The notes below the pieces were generated by a model. It searched no databases. It saw only the letters and a program-made list of their open reading frames with translations, and was not told where the DNA came from. Shown piece by piece: positions 37,992 through 46,255 of a DNA stretch of 64,000 nucleotides; the stretch's first letter is position 1; every line of letters starts with the position of its first letter. Origin of the DNA: Bacteroides clarus YIT 12056 (lineage in GTDB: Bacteria; Bacteroidota; Bacteroidia; Bacteroidales; Bacteroidaceae); the NCBI RefSeq assembly GCF_900129655.1, contig NZ_FQWK01000004.1, forward strand, positions 434,001 to 498,000, in the 5' to 3' direction. The position numbers were made by a program, and so were the translations under genes.

Positions 37992-40307
37992 TTATTCACT
38001 CTTAATACTGTTTACAGGATTCTCATTGGCTATCCGCCATGACTTCCAGAGGACGCAACCTAAGATTATCACCAGATTGGCGATTATCACCAACAGATAG
38101 ACAATCCAACTGAGGGGAATCTGCTCGGCAAACTGTTCCATCCAAATACCGTTGATGTACCACGATGCAAAGCTTCCGAGAACAACCGAAGGCAACGCCA
38201 CGACAAGCACATCTTTGGAAAGCAGTTCCAGGATAGAAGATGCTTCCGCACCGTTTACCTTACGGATGGCAATCTCCTTGCCACGACGGCGTACTTCATC
38301 GGTGGTATATCCTATCAGACCCATCAGCATGACGAAAAACATCGTTATGGCTGCCATCAACGTGGCATTGCGAAATACACGGACGCTGTTGTAGGCATCG
38401 GTAATCTTCTTTTCATAGCTTACGAAGTCGATGGTCTGATTACTGAAGGCATCGGCCACATCCTTGTTCAGTTGCCGCAGATTCTGTGCAAAAGGTTCTT
38501 TCAGACGGACATGTATCGTTCCCACGAAATCTTTATTATGACGGGCGATGAAAGGCATCTTAGCAGCCGTGAAGTCTTCTATCTGAAAGTCTTTCAGTAC
38601 GCCCGCGACTTTCATCTGCGCGGTATTGTCAACGTCAACAGTACGCCCCACGGCATCGTCTCCCCAATGCATCATGTCCGCGAATGTTTCATTTATTATT
38701 ATTTCATCTTCCGTACGGGCCATACGCCCGGCCTTGAACACCATACCCATCATAGCCGGATAGTCCTCACGCATATAGTAACAAGCACGCGTGGAAAAAA
38801 GTACATTGCCCGATGCATCACGAATCATAGAACCGCTATATCCGCTGATTGGCGTATTATTGGCACTGGTCACAGCCTCTACATAAGGAAGTCCCTTAAA
38901 GAATTGGAAAGCGGCATCACACTCTTTATCCTTATTCCAATAGGCATTGGCAAGCGCCATTCGCTGCGGATTATACCCCATATCCTTATTCAGCACGTAT
39001 TGATACTGCACCATCACTACGCACATCAGTCCGCAAATGAACGCCACCCCTGCAAACTGGATGAAAAGCAACGGACGCTTCCACCCTTTCTTTCCCTCGG
39101 TATAACGGCGGAACACTTGAGACACGGGAATACGGGCAAACAAACGTCCCGGCAATATTCCGCCCACTATAAACAGTATGCCGACTACCGTCAACGGAAC
39201 CCAGATACGCTCCGGAGCAAGCAACAAAGAAAGTTTGGCCGCAGCGGTATCTTCAAAGAACTCCCGGAAATTCAGCAGCACCAAAGTCATTAAAAGCAAC
39301 GCCGCCACAATGATAATGCCTGTCTCCAAAAGGAACATGCCGAATATCTTACCGCCGCTTGCACCGTTGCATTTATGCACGCCCACCGCTTTGGCACGAT
39401 ACGTCAGTGAGGAAATGGAAATCAATACATAGTTCAGCGCCGCAATGAAAAGAATGGCAAGACCGAGAACGGTCATGATATTACGCATCCGCTCCACACT
39501 TTCATAATTTCGGTAGGTGTCACGGATAGGTTTTACAAACGCTGTATAGCCATATTTCTTTTTGTCCTCTTCCGGACGATACTTCTCTATCATAGCGTCT
39601 ATGCGCGTATTCACCACCGACTTGTCCGCACCGGGACGGAAACGGATGTACTCGGGGTAGCTGTCCCCGCCCCGCCATGAGTAGTTACCGCCACCGCCAT
39701 TCCACAAGGTAGGCATAGAGATGACGGCTTCCGGATTGACGGTAGCGTTTTCGGGCAATGCCTTATAGGTACCTTTCACCATAAAGTCTTTCTCATGATT
39801 GTAGTTGACAGTCTTTCCCACCGGATTTTCTCCACCGAATATCTTCCTGGCAAAACGGTCGCTTAGGAAAATCACATCGGGCTGTTGAAGGTCTTGCACC
39901 GGATTGCCGCTCAGCACTTCGATACCCATCGTCTTAAAGAAAAGTGAATCCGCCACCGTTTTCTTTTCGTCAAAACGAGCGTTCTCATTGTACAGCGGAG
40001 CATTCATCCAATGACAAGTGCTGGTGGCAGCTTCTACCTGTTCCGGAAAGTTCTCCAGTATGGCACCTGCCACAGGACCGCAGTTCTGCTCTTGCGGCGG
40101 ATACTTCTCACCCTTAACGGTAAATACAGACCAGATTTGATAAAGATTGTCGTAGTCTTTGTAGCAGGTGTCAAAACTCTGTTCGTATGCCACGCGGGAG
40201 AATAGCAGAATACTCATCGTCAGGCTTAATCCCAAAGAGATTATCTTGATAATGTTCGAGCCACGTCCCCGAAGCAAGGTTTGAATGACATAATAGATTT
40301 GTTTCAT
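37992..40307 (-). CDS. FtsX-like ABC transporter permease (paralogue 2), first gene of the operon
   Basis: 771 residues from the ATG at 40307, where the start MKQIYYVIQTLLRGRG lines up with MRQLYYTIQTLLRGRG of paralogue 1. Layout is the same as that protein: one helix, periplasmic MacB_PCD-like domain, central helices and FtsX domain, with KEIAIRKVNGAEASSIL and the tail WRIANENPVNSIKSE. It is preceded by a good sigma-54 promoter on the minus strand and a 129-bp leader. Both paralogues are complete, with no sign of decay. Confidence 0.88.
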   Translation of the reverse strand: MKQIYYVIQTLLRGRGSNIIKIISLGLSLTMSILLFSRVAYEQSFDTCYKDYDNLYQIWSVFTVKGEKYPPQEQNCGPVAGAILENFPEQVEAATSTCHWMNAPLYNENARFDEKKTVADSLFFKTMGIEVLSGNPVQDLQQPDVIFLSDRFARKIFGGENPVGKTVNYNHEKDFMVKGTYKALPENATVNPEAVISMPTLWNGGGGNYSWRGGDSYPEYIRFRPGADKSVVNTRIDAMIEKYRPEEDKKKYGYTAFVKPIRDTYRNYESVERMRNIMTVLGLAILFIAALNYVLISISSLTYRAKAVGVHKCNGASGGKIFGMFLLETGIIIVAALLLMTLVLLNFREFFEDTAAAKLSLLLAPERIWVPLTVVGILFIVGGILPGRLFARIPVSQVFRRYTEGKKGWKRPLLFIQFAGVAFICGLMCVVMVQYQYVLNKDMGYNPQRMALANAYWNKDKECDAAFQFFKGLPYVEAVTSANNTPISGYSGSMIRDASGNVLFSTRACYYMREDYPAMMGMVFKAGRMARTEDEIIINETFADMMHWGDDAVGRTVDVDNTAQMKVAGVLKDFQIEDFTAAKMPFIARHNKDFVGTIHVRLKEPFAQNLRQLNKDVADAFSNQTIDFVSYEKKITDAYNSVRVFRNATLMAAITMFFVMLMGLIGYTTDEVRRRGKEIAIRKVNGAEASSILELLSKDVLVVALPSVVLGSFASWYINGIWMEQFAEQIPLSWIVYLLVIIANLVIILGCVLWKSWRIANENPVNSIKSE

Positions 40308-40446
40308 ACTATATTGATAAGTGAATAAGTACATATTGTATAATTAGCTTATACTATCTGAATGACAGATACTCTTGATATAAATTAAAATTCAACACTT
40401 ACTTATTGTTATGTTTATATTGTTATGTTTTTCCTACTTATAATAA

Positions 40447-40463
40447 TGCAGAAAGCGTGCCAA
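40447..40463 (-). promoter_or_regulatory. Sigma-54 (-24/-12) promoter of the FtsX-like ABC operon
   Basis: The minus strand reads TTGGCACG, four bases, then CTGCA. TTGGCACG is a perfect -24 box. The -12 box differs from TTGCA at one base. The GG and GC dinucleotides are 12 bp apart as required. Predicted transcription start is about 40436, giving a 129-nt leader to the ATG at 40307. Confidence 0.8.
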
Positions 40464-40516
40464 AACAATTATAATACTGATTATCAATTATTCATAAACA
40501 AACAGTCCATACACAA

Positions 40517-40557
40517 GTGTCTAAGAATTAGACACAGTCCGTCCAATAATTAGACAC
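40517..40557. promoter_or_regulatory. Candidate enhancer (activator-binding) sites for the sigma-54 promoter
   Basis: GTGTCTAA-GAA-TTAGACAC is a perfect 8-bp dyad (40517-40535), and a second TTAGACAC half-site follows exactly 22 bp on (40550-40557). They lie 55-95 bp upstream of the -24 box, the normal place for an NtrC-type activator. Degenerate units (CCTAAT, CCTGAT, CCTAAAT, TCTGAT at about 40564, 40586, 40607 and 40627) continue the ~21-22 bp rhythm to about 40650. Confidence 0.6.
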
Positions 40558-40665
40558 AGCCCACCTAATGTTTACCTGACATCCGCCTGATATATACTTA
40601 AACCTACCTAAATACCTGATTAAATATCTGATTAATAATTATATAATCAGTATTTTAAAGTTTGT

Positions 40666-41368
40666 CAGTCTAAAGCCTGAAAGGCTTGAAGCGTACAGCC
40701 CGGGGCAACACCCCGGGAATAATAAGGTCTCCCTATTCGTCTACGCCCTGTAAGGGCAAGAGAGCGCATACAAGAATTTTGCCCTTACAGGGCGCAATGT
40801 TAACCATATACACAGCCCCGGGGTGTTACCCCGGGCTTCAAGATAAAAGGCTTTCAGCCTTAGACAAGAGCATGTGAAGATTAGACAATAACACTTACAG
40901 TCTAAAGCCTGAAAGGCTTGAAGCGTACAGCCCGGGGCAGCGCCCCGGGAATAATAAGGTCTCCCTATTCGCCTACGCCCTGTAAGGGCAAGAGAGCGCA
41001 TACAAGAATCTTGCCCTTACAGGGCGCAATGTTAACCATATATACATAGTCCCGGGGTGTTACCCCGGGCTTCAAGATAAAAGGCTTTCAGCCTTAGACA
41101 AGAGCATGTGAAGATTAGACAATAACACTTACAGTCTAAAGCTTGAAAGGCTTGAAGCATACAGCCCGGAGCAACGCCCCGGGAATAATAAGGTCTTCCT
41201 ATCCGCCTACGCCCTGTAAGGGCAAGAGAGCTGCATACAAGAATTTTGCCCTTACAGGGCGCAATGTTAATCATATACACATAGTCCCGGGGTGTTACCC
41301 CGGGCTTGAAGATAAGAGGTTTTCAGCCTTATACGATAGTATTTATAGATTAGGCGATGACATTTACA
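40666..41368. repeat. Three ~233-bp REP/BIME-like tandem repeats
   Basis: Copies start at 40666, 40898 and 41132 (periods 232 and 234) and are almost identical. Each copy is itself a long inverted repeat. Outer arms are AAGCCTGAAAGGCTT and its mirror, then CCCGGGG...CCCCGGG and its mirror. The centre is CGCCCTGTAAGGGCAA with the exact reverse complement TTGCCCTTACAGGGCG. Apparent short ORFs here only read the palindromes and are not called. No transposase is near. Confidence 0.92.
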
Positions 41369-41455
41369 GCCTTAAACAAGAGCATGTACAGATTAGACAA
41401 TAACATTTATAGCCTCATATATATAATATATACAGATTAGTCAATGGCATTCACG
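41368..41455. repeat. Two decaying copies of the repeat tail
   Basis: After the third copy, the tail motif (AGCCTTA-ACAAGAGCATG-then-AGATTAGACAATAACA) is repeated alone at about 41368-41410 and, more degenerate, at 41411-41455. This looks like the worn edge of the array. Confidence 0.65.
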
Positions 41456-41536
41456 GAATAGAAAAGATAAACCAAATTATTATTTACAGGACAGAAAAAC
41501 GGAAAATAGGACAACTTTTCTATCGAATGAAAACTT

Positions 41537-41544
41537 TACCTTTG
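41537..41544 (+). promoter_or_regulatory. Possible -7 element upstream of the phosphoesterase gene
   Basis: TACCTTTG matches TAnnTTTG but lies 153 bp before the ATG at 41697, ahead of the 33-bp repeats. No -33 partner was seen. Confidence 0.35.
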
Positions 41545-41553
41545 CCCTCAGTT

Positions 41554-41652
41554 TCCATAAGCATATACTTAGACATAATTCCGTTTTTCATAAACATACA
41601 TTTAAACATAATTCAACTTTCATAGATATACACTTATACAATTACAATATAG
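41554..41652. repeat. Three imperfect ~33-bp A/T-rich tandem repeats before the phosphoesterase gene
   Basis: Units begin with TTTCCATAAGC, TTTTCATAAAC and TTTCATAGATA at about 41553, 41586 and 41618, and share the later CATAATTC. They lie in the presumed 5' leader of the phosphoesterase gene. The rest of 40320-41696 outside the listed sites is A/T-rich and holds no gene I can see. Confidence 0.6.
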
Positions 41653-41696
41653 ATACACGCTTAATAATAAAGTAAAATATAATAAAGCAAATAAAT

Positions 41697-42506
41697 ATGA
41701 TAAAGCCATATCCCCCCTTACTCCTATCATTCCTCTGCCTGTTTATGAGCGGTTGTGAGATGATAGACTATCACCCGTATGATGTACGCATCAACGGTGA
41801 AACCGATGTAAACGCCCATAATATTGCCGAGATAGAACAGAAATGCAAAGACAAGACAACGATTAAATTCGTAACCATGGGCGACTCGCAGCGCTGGTAT
41901 GACGAAACACTGGATTTCGTAGGAGAGATGAACAAGCGCGATGACATCGACTTCGTTATCCACGGCGGCGACATGAGCGACTTCGGCGTTACGGACGAAT
42001 TTCTTTGGCAGCGCGACATTATGAACAAGCTCCACGTTCCCTATGTCACCCTGATTGGCAATCACGACTGCCTCGGCACAGGAGAAGAAACATACCGTGC
42101 CGTATTCGGCGACCCGAACTTCTCGTTCATTGCCGGACGGATAAAATTCGTATGCCTGAACACCAACGCCATGGAGTTCGACTACTCCCGTCCCATTCCC
42201 GACTTCACGTTCCTTGAAAAAGAACTCACCGACCGCAAGGATGAATTCGACAAAACCGTAGTATCCATGCACGTCCGTCCCTATGCCGACCAGTTCAATA
42301 ATAATGTGGCGCGTGTCTTTCACCGTTACGTAACCGAATTTCCCGGCATACAATTCTGTACCGCCGCCCACGAGCACCACGTTTTCGAGGAAAACCTCTT
42401 TGAGGACGGCATCATGTACTACATGAGCGACTGTATGAAGAACCGCAATTACTATGTATTCACCATAACACCCGACGGATATGAACGCGAAGTGGTCTAT
42501 TTCTAA
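41697..42506 (+). CDS. Calcineurin-like metallophosphoesterase lipoprotein
   Basis: 269 residues. The N-terminal signal ends in the lipobox MSGC, so it is membrane anchored outside the cytoplasm. Metallophosphoesterase motifs are in order: GDSQRW (metal Asp), HGGDMSDFG, LIGNHDCLG, a histidine in VSMHVRPY and the pair in TAAHEHHVFE. These bind two metal ions that cleave a phosphoester. The substrate is unknown. The next gene begins 26 bp before this one ends, so both are translated from one message. Confidence 0.9.
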   Translation: MIKPYPPLLLSFLCLFMSGCEMIDYHPYDVRINGETDVNAHNIAEIEQKCKDKTTIKFVTMGDSQRWYDETLDFVGEMNKRDDIDFVIHGGDMSDFGVTDEFLWQRDIMNKLHVPYVTLIGNHDCLGTGEETYRAVFGDPNFSFIAGRIKFVCLNTNAMEFDYSRPIPDFTFLEKELTDRKDEFDKTVVSMHVRPYADQFNNNVARVFHRYVTEFPGIQFCTAAHEHHVFEENLFEDGIMYYMSDCMKNRNYYVFTITPDGYEREVVYF

Positions 42507-43221
42507 TCACCCGGCATTCGCCGTTATCTGCCTGTTGTTGCTGTGGTGCGGCTCGCTTTCCGCGCAAGAAAGAGATACGGTGATTATCGTAAAATACGAT
42601 ACGGTTTATTTACAACGCAAACCGGACACCATCGTTACCGGCCGTGTGCGCCACAGCCGCTACGACCGGCGTGTACACCGCTATCGCAAACGGTGGGAAG
42701 CTCTGATTCCGACACACACCAAAATACAGTTTGCCGGCAACATGGGACTGCTCTCGCTGGGTACAGGCTGGGATTACGGAAAGCGTAACCAATGGGAAAC
42801 GGATATTTTCCTGGGTGTCCTGCCCAAATATCAGTCCGATTGCACCAAGCTGACATTTACCTTGAAGCAAAACTATATCCCCTGGAGCCTGCAAATCAAA
42901 GAAAGCCGGTTCGCGGTCGAGCCTCTGACCTGCGGTATGTACTTCAATACCGTATTCGGTGACGAGTTTTGGGTAAACGAACCGGAGCGTTATCCGAAAG
43001 GTTACTACGGGTTCTCGTCCAAAGTGCGCATCCATGCTTTCTTGGGGCAACGCATCACTTACGATATCGACCCTCGCCGCAGATTTACGGCAAAGGCCAT
43101 TACGTTCTTCTACGAGCTCAGTACCTGCGACTTATACATCGTAAGTGCCTTCACCAACAAATATCTGAAACCAAGGGATTACCTGAGTTTGTCTTTCGGA
43201 TTGAAGTTACAATTGCTGTAA
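42481..43221 (+). CDS. Conserved Bacteroides outer-membrane protein of unknown function
   Basis: 246 residues. ATG 42481 overlaps the phosphoesterase end by 26 bp. The first ~30 residues form a signal peptide with a hydrophobic core (FAVICLLLLWCGSLSAQ). After a basic linker (RYDRRVHRYRKRW), alternating strands look like a small beta-barrel: IQFAGNMGLLSLGTGWDYG, WETDIFLGVLPKY, and a final strand YLSLSFGLKLQLL. I do not recognise a named family. Coupling to the phosphoesterase suggests a shared envelope task. Confidence 0.65.
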   Translation: MNAKWSISNHPAFAVICLLLLWCGSLSAQERDTVIIVKYDTVYLQRKPDTIVTGRVRHSRYDRRVHRYRKRWEALIPTHTKIQFAGNMGLLSLGTGWDYGKRNQWETDIFLGVLPKYQSDCTKLTFTLKQNYIPWSLQIKESRFAVEPLTCGMYFNTVFGDEFWVNEPERYPKGYYGFSSKVRIHAFLGQRITYDIDPRRRFTAKAITFFYELSTCDLYIVSAFTNKYLKPRDYLSLSFGLKLQLL

Positions 43222-43244
43222 GCTTACTGTCCGTCCCCTGCCGT

Positions 43245-43347
43245 GGTACGACATGTATCCTACGGGGGTACACGATGTACCTCACCGTGGTACGGCTTGT
43301 ACCACACGAGGGTACGACACGTACCTTACCGTGGTACATCGCGTACC
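43245..43347. repeat. Array B: five GGTAC-N5-GTACC palindromes at exact 22-bp spacing
   Basis: GGTAC begins at 43245, 43267, 43289, 43311 and 43333, each with GTACC (GTATC in the first) after five variable bases: GACAT, ACGAT, GGCTT, GACAC and ATCGC. Spacing is exactly 22 bp throughout. In RNA each unit would be a 5-bp hairpin with a 5-nt loop. It lies 23 bp after the outer-membrane protein stop and 107 bp before the NtrC-type regulator. Confidence 0.9.
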
Positions 43348-43414
43348 AAGGCATGATATGCTCCGGTATCCCCAATTTATTATTTTTCTTTCCCTCTTTC
43401 TCGAGAAAATAGAA

Positions 43415-43422
43415 TATATTTG
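43415..43422 (+). promoter_or_regulatory. -7 promoter element of the two-component operon
   Basis: TATATTTG, matching TAnnTTTG, 32 bp before the response-regulator ATG. The -33 region is T-rich (CTTTC) but not an exact TTTG. Confidence 0.45.
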
Positions 43423-43454
43423 TCCTCACAAATATAAAAAGACACTGTGCTGCC

Positions 43455-44801
43455 ATGAAGAAATCCGGAAACATTCTAATCGTTGATGATAATCGCGGCG
43501 TACTCACCGCCTTGCAACTGCTGTTGAGACCTTATTTTGATAACATAACCACCCTTTCTTCACCGGTTACCCTTCCCTGCACTTTACACGAAGATACATG
43601 GCAGGTAGTGCTGCTCGACATGAATTTCACGTCCGGCATCAACACCGGAAACGAAGGTCTTTACTGGCTGCGCGAAATAAAGAAGCAATATCCGGAACTC
43701 CCCGTAGTACTGTTCACCGCTTATGCCGACATAGACCTTGCCGTGCGCGGGATAAAGGAAGGTGCAACAGACTTTATCGTCAAGCCCTGGGATAACGGAA
43801 AGTTGGTAGAGACTCTGCTGAACGCCGCACAGAACACCCCTGCATCTGAAAAGAAAAAGAAAGCAACGGCTGAATCCGCCACCGCCGCTTCTTCCATGTA
43901 TTGGGGAGAAAGTCCCGTCATGCAGCAACTTCGCATGCTGGTAGAAAAAGTGGCGGTCACCGACGCCAATATCCTTATCACCGGTGAAAACGGTACGGGC
44001 AAAGAGATGCTTGCCCGCGAAATACACGCCCTTTCCACACGCCGCCGCAAGGAAATGATAAGCGTGGATATGGGCGCCATCACCGAAAGCCTTTTTGAAA
44101 GCGAGCTTTTCGGACACATGAAAGGCTCTTTCACCGATGCCCATGCCGACCGCCCCGGAAAGTTCGAGGTCGCCGACCACAGCACGCTCTTTCTTGATGA
44201 AATCGGCAATCTCCCCTATCATCTGCAAGCCAAGCTGCTGACAGCCATTCAGCGTCGCAGCATCGTACGGGTGGGCAGCAATACGCCTGTCCCCATAGAC
44301 ATCCGCCTTATTTGCGCCACCAACCGCAACCTGTCCGAAATGGCGGACAAAGGAGAATTCCGTGAAGACCTGCTCTACCGCATCAACACCATCCATCTTG
44401 AAATCCCTGCGCTGCGGGAAAGGCCGGAAGATATAATTCCGCTGGCAGAACGTTTCATAACCCGCTTCTGCAAACAATACGGAAAATCGCCTTTACGTCT
44501 GGACAATGCGGCGCGTGAGAAGCTGATGCTGCACCCCTGGTTCGGCAATATCCGCGAATTGGAGCACGCCATCGAAAAAGCCGTTATCATCTGCGACGGC
44601 ACATTCCTATCCGCCGGATTATTCCAGTTACAACGTAGAAACGAAACACCGGAAATGCCCGTATCCACCCTCGAAGACATGGAAAAGCAAATGATACGCC
44701 GGACGCTGGACAAGTGCGGCGGCAATCTTTCGGCCGTAGCCTCTCAACTGGGCATTACCCGGCAGACGCTTTACAATAAAATGAAAAAGTATGGACTTTA
44801 A
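43455..44801 (+). CDS. NtrC-family sigma-54-dependent response regulator
   Basis: 448 residues: receiver domain with acidic pair D11/D12 in ILIVDDNRG and phosphoacceptor D55 in VVLLDMNF; AAA+ domain with Walker A GENGTGKEMLARE, Walker B STLFLDEIGNL and arginine-finger region FREDLLYRINTI; and a C-terminal Fis-type helix-turn-helix (LSAVASQLGITRQTLYNKM). The sigma-54 contact loop, usually GAFTGA, reads GSFTDA here. It needs its partner kinase, whose gene overlaps its end by 11 bp. Sigma-54 promoters at 40447-40463 and 51626-51641 are plausible targets. Confidence 0.94.
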   Translation: MKKSGNILIVDDNRGVLTALQLLLRPYFDNITTLSSPVTLPCTLHEDTWQVVLLDMNFTSGINTGNEGLYWLREIKKQYPELPVVLFTAYADIDLAVRGIKEGATDFIVKPWDNGKLVETLLNAAQNTPASEKKKKATAESATAASSMYWGESPVMQQLRMLVEKVAVTDANILITGENGTGKEMLAREIHALSTRRRKEMISVDMGAITESLFESELFGHMKGSFTDAHADRPGKFEVADHSTLFLDEIGNLPYHLQAKLLTAIQRRSIVRVGSNTPVPIDIRLICATNRNLSEMADKGEFREDLLYRINTIHLEIPALRERPEDIIPLAERFITRFCKQYGKSPLRLDNAAREKLMLHPWFGNIRELEHAIEKAVIICDGTFLSAGLFQLQRRNETPEMPVSTLEDMEKQMIRRTLDKCGGNLSAVASQLGITRQTLYNKMKKYGL

Positions 44802-46161
44802 GAAATACAAGGATATAAATCAATATTATATTTTCCGGACTGTTATCAGTCTGCTCACAGCTGTGGCCGCCGGAATAATGTGGACGTTGTTTTTTCTGAA
44901 GTCTCCGGAATCGCATGGTCTTGACACCCCTCTGTTCTGGGCTGTATGCTTCACCGTGCTTCTTCCTTTGACAGTACGCTGGCAGCAACGGTTGTACCGC
45001 CGCCATACCCGTAAAGTCCTCTTCATGCTCGATGCCATTGAAAACAACGACACCGCCATCCACTTCTCCGAAACGGACGGAACCGAAGACAGCCGCCTCA
45101 TGAACCGTTCCCTGAACCGTGTAGCCCGCATCTTATATAATGTAAAAAGCGAAACCGCCCAACAAGAGAAATACTACGAGCTTATCCTCGACTGCGTAAA
45201 TACCGGCATCGTCGTACTGAACGACAACGGAGCCATCTATCAAAAGAACAACGAAGCCCTGCATCTGCTCGGGCTGGAAGTATTTACCCACGTCCGCCAA
45301 CTGTCACGTGTGGACAATCACCTGATGGATATACTCACCGCCTGCCGTGCCGGCGACAAGTTCCAGGCGGCATTCAGCAACGAACGCGGCACCGTGAACC
45401 TTTCCATCCGCGTCAGCGATATCACCGTCCGCCGGGAGCACCTGCGCATCCTCGCCCTGAACGACATCAACAACGAGTTGGACGAAAAAGAAATAGACTC
45501 CTGGATACGCCTTACACGCGTACTGACCCACGAGATTATGAACGCCGTAACCCCCATCACTTCCCTGAGCGACACGCTACTGGAACTGACCGAAGCGAAA
45601 ATATCAAAAGAAGAGATACGCAACGGTCTGCAAACCATCAGCTCCACAGGCAAGGGACTGCTCGCTTTCGTAGAATCCTACCGCAGATTTACGCGTATCC
45701 CTACTCCCGAACCGTCTTTATTCTATCTCAAAGGCTTCATCAGCCGTATGGTGGAACTGGCGCGGCATCAATATCCCTATACTCCGGCCTGTTTCCATAT
45801 TTCCATCGTCCCCGATGATTTGATACTCTATGCGGATGAGAACCTCATTTCGCAAGTTATCATCAATTTACTGAAGAACGCCATACAGGCCTTTGAAATG
45901 TCTCCTTCCGCAGCGGACGAAAAGCACATCGACATACGCGCCTATTGCAACGAAGCCGAAGCCGTGCTGATTGAAATATCCAACAACGGCCCTGCCATCC
46001 CCCCGGACATTGCCGAACATATCTTCATCCCTTTCTTCACAACCAAAGAAAACGGAAGCGGCATCGGGTTGAGTATCTCCCGCCAAATCATGCGCTTATC
46101 CGGCGGAAACATATCTCTGATACCCGGGAAAGAGACTACTTTTGTATTGAAATTTAATTGA
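44791..46161 (+). CDS. NtrB-type sensor histidine kinase
   Basis: 456 residues. Two N-terminal membrane helices (residues ~15-37 and ~45-62) are separated by only a short loop, so there is no large periplasmic sensor. A PAS-like segment follows (LILDCVNTGIVVLNDNGAIY). The phospho-acceptor is H247 in LTHEIMNAVTPI. The ATPase domain has N box INLLKNAIQAFE, G1 ISNNGPAIP, and GSGIGLSISRQIM. It probably phosphorylates the overlapping response regulator. The signal may be cytoplasmic or in the membrane. Confidence 0.93.
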   Translation: MDFKKYKDINQYYIFRTVISLLTAVAAGIMWTLFFLKSPESHGLDTPLFWAVCFTVLLPLTVRWQQRLYRRHTRKVLFMLDAIENNDTAIHFSETDGTEDSRLMNRSLNRVARILYNVKSETAQQEKYYELILDCVNTGIVVLNDNGAIYQKNNEALHLLGLEVFTHVRQLSRVDNHLMDILTACRAGDKFQAAFSNERGTVNLSIRVSDITVRREHLRILALNDINNELDEKEIDSWIRLTRVLTHEIMNAVTPITSLSDTLLELTEAKISKEEIRNGLQTISSTGKGLLAFVESYRRFTRIPTPEPSLFYLKGFISRMVELARHQYPYTPACFHISIVPDDLILYADENLISQVIINLLKNAIQAFEMSPSAADEKHIDIRAYCNEAEAVLIEISNNGPAIPPDIAEHIFIPFFTTKENGSGIGLSISRQIMRLSGGNISLIPGKETTFVLKFN

Positions 46162-46173
46162 ACCAATTAAGTC

Positions 46174-46222
46174 TTGTATTTGTTACCAATAATAAATATC
46201 TTTGTACACCAAGGTACACAAA
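46174..46222 (+). promoter_or_regulatory. Promoter and possible operator of the antiporter gene
   Basis: A -7 TATCTTTG (46197-46204) is preceded after 20 bp by a -33 TTG (46174-46176). Directly after it, TTTGTACACCAAGGTACACAAA (46201-46222 in part) is an imperfect dyad overlapping the likely start of transcription. The start codon is 34 bp further on. Confidence 0.5.
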
Positions 46223-46255
46223 ACATTCTATAATCAACTTTATAACACAATACTT

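Noticed and set aside
40686..41403. Short reading frames inside the 233-bp repeats
   Set aside because: They translate palindromes on both strands with near-equal openness and have no start signals or family resemblance.
46202..46255. Earlier start for the antiporter at 46202
   Set aside because: It lies on the promoter -7 element; the family start [10 protein letters not shown] is at 46256.
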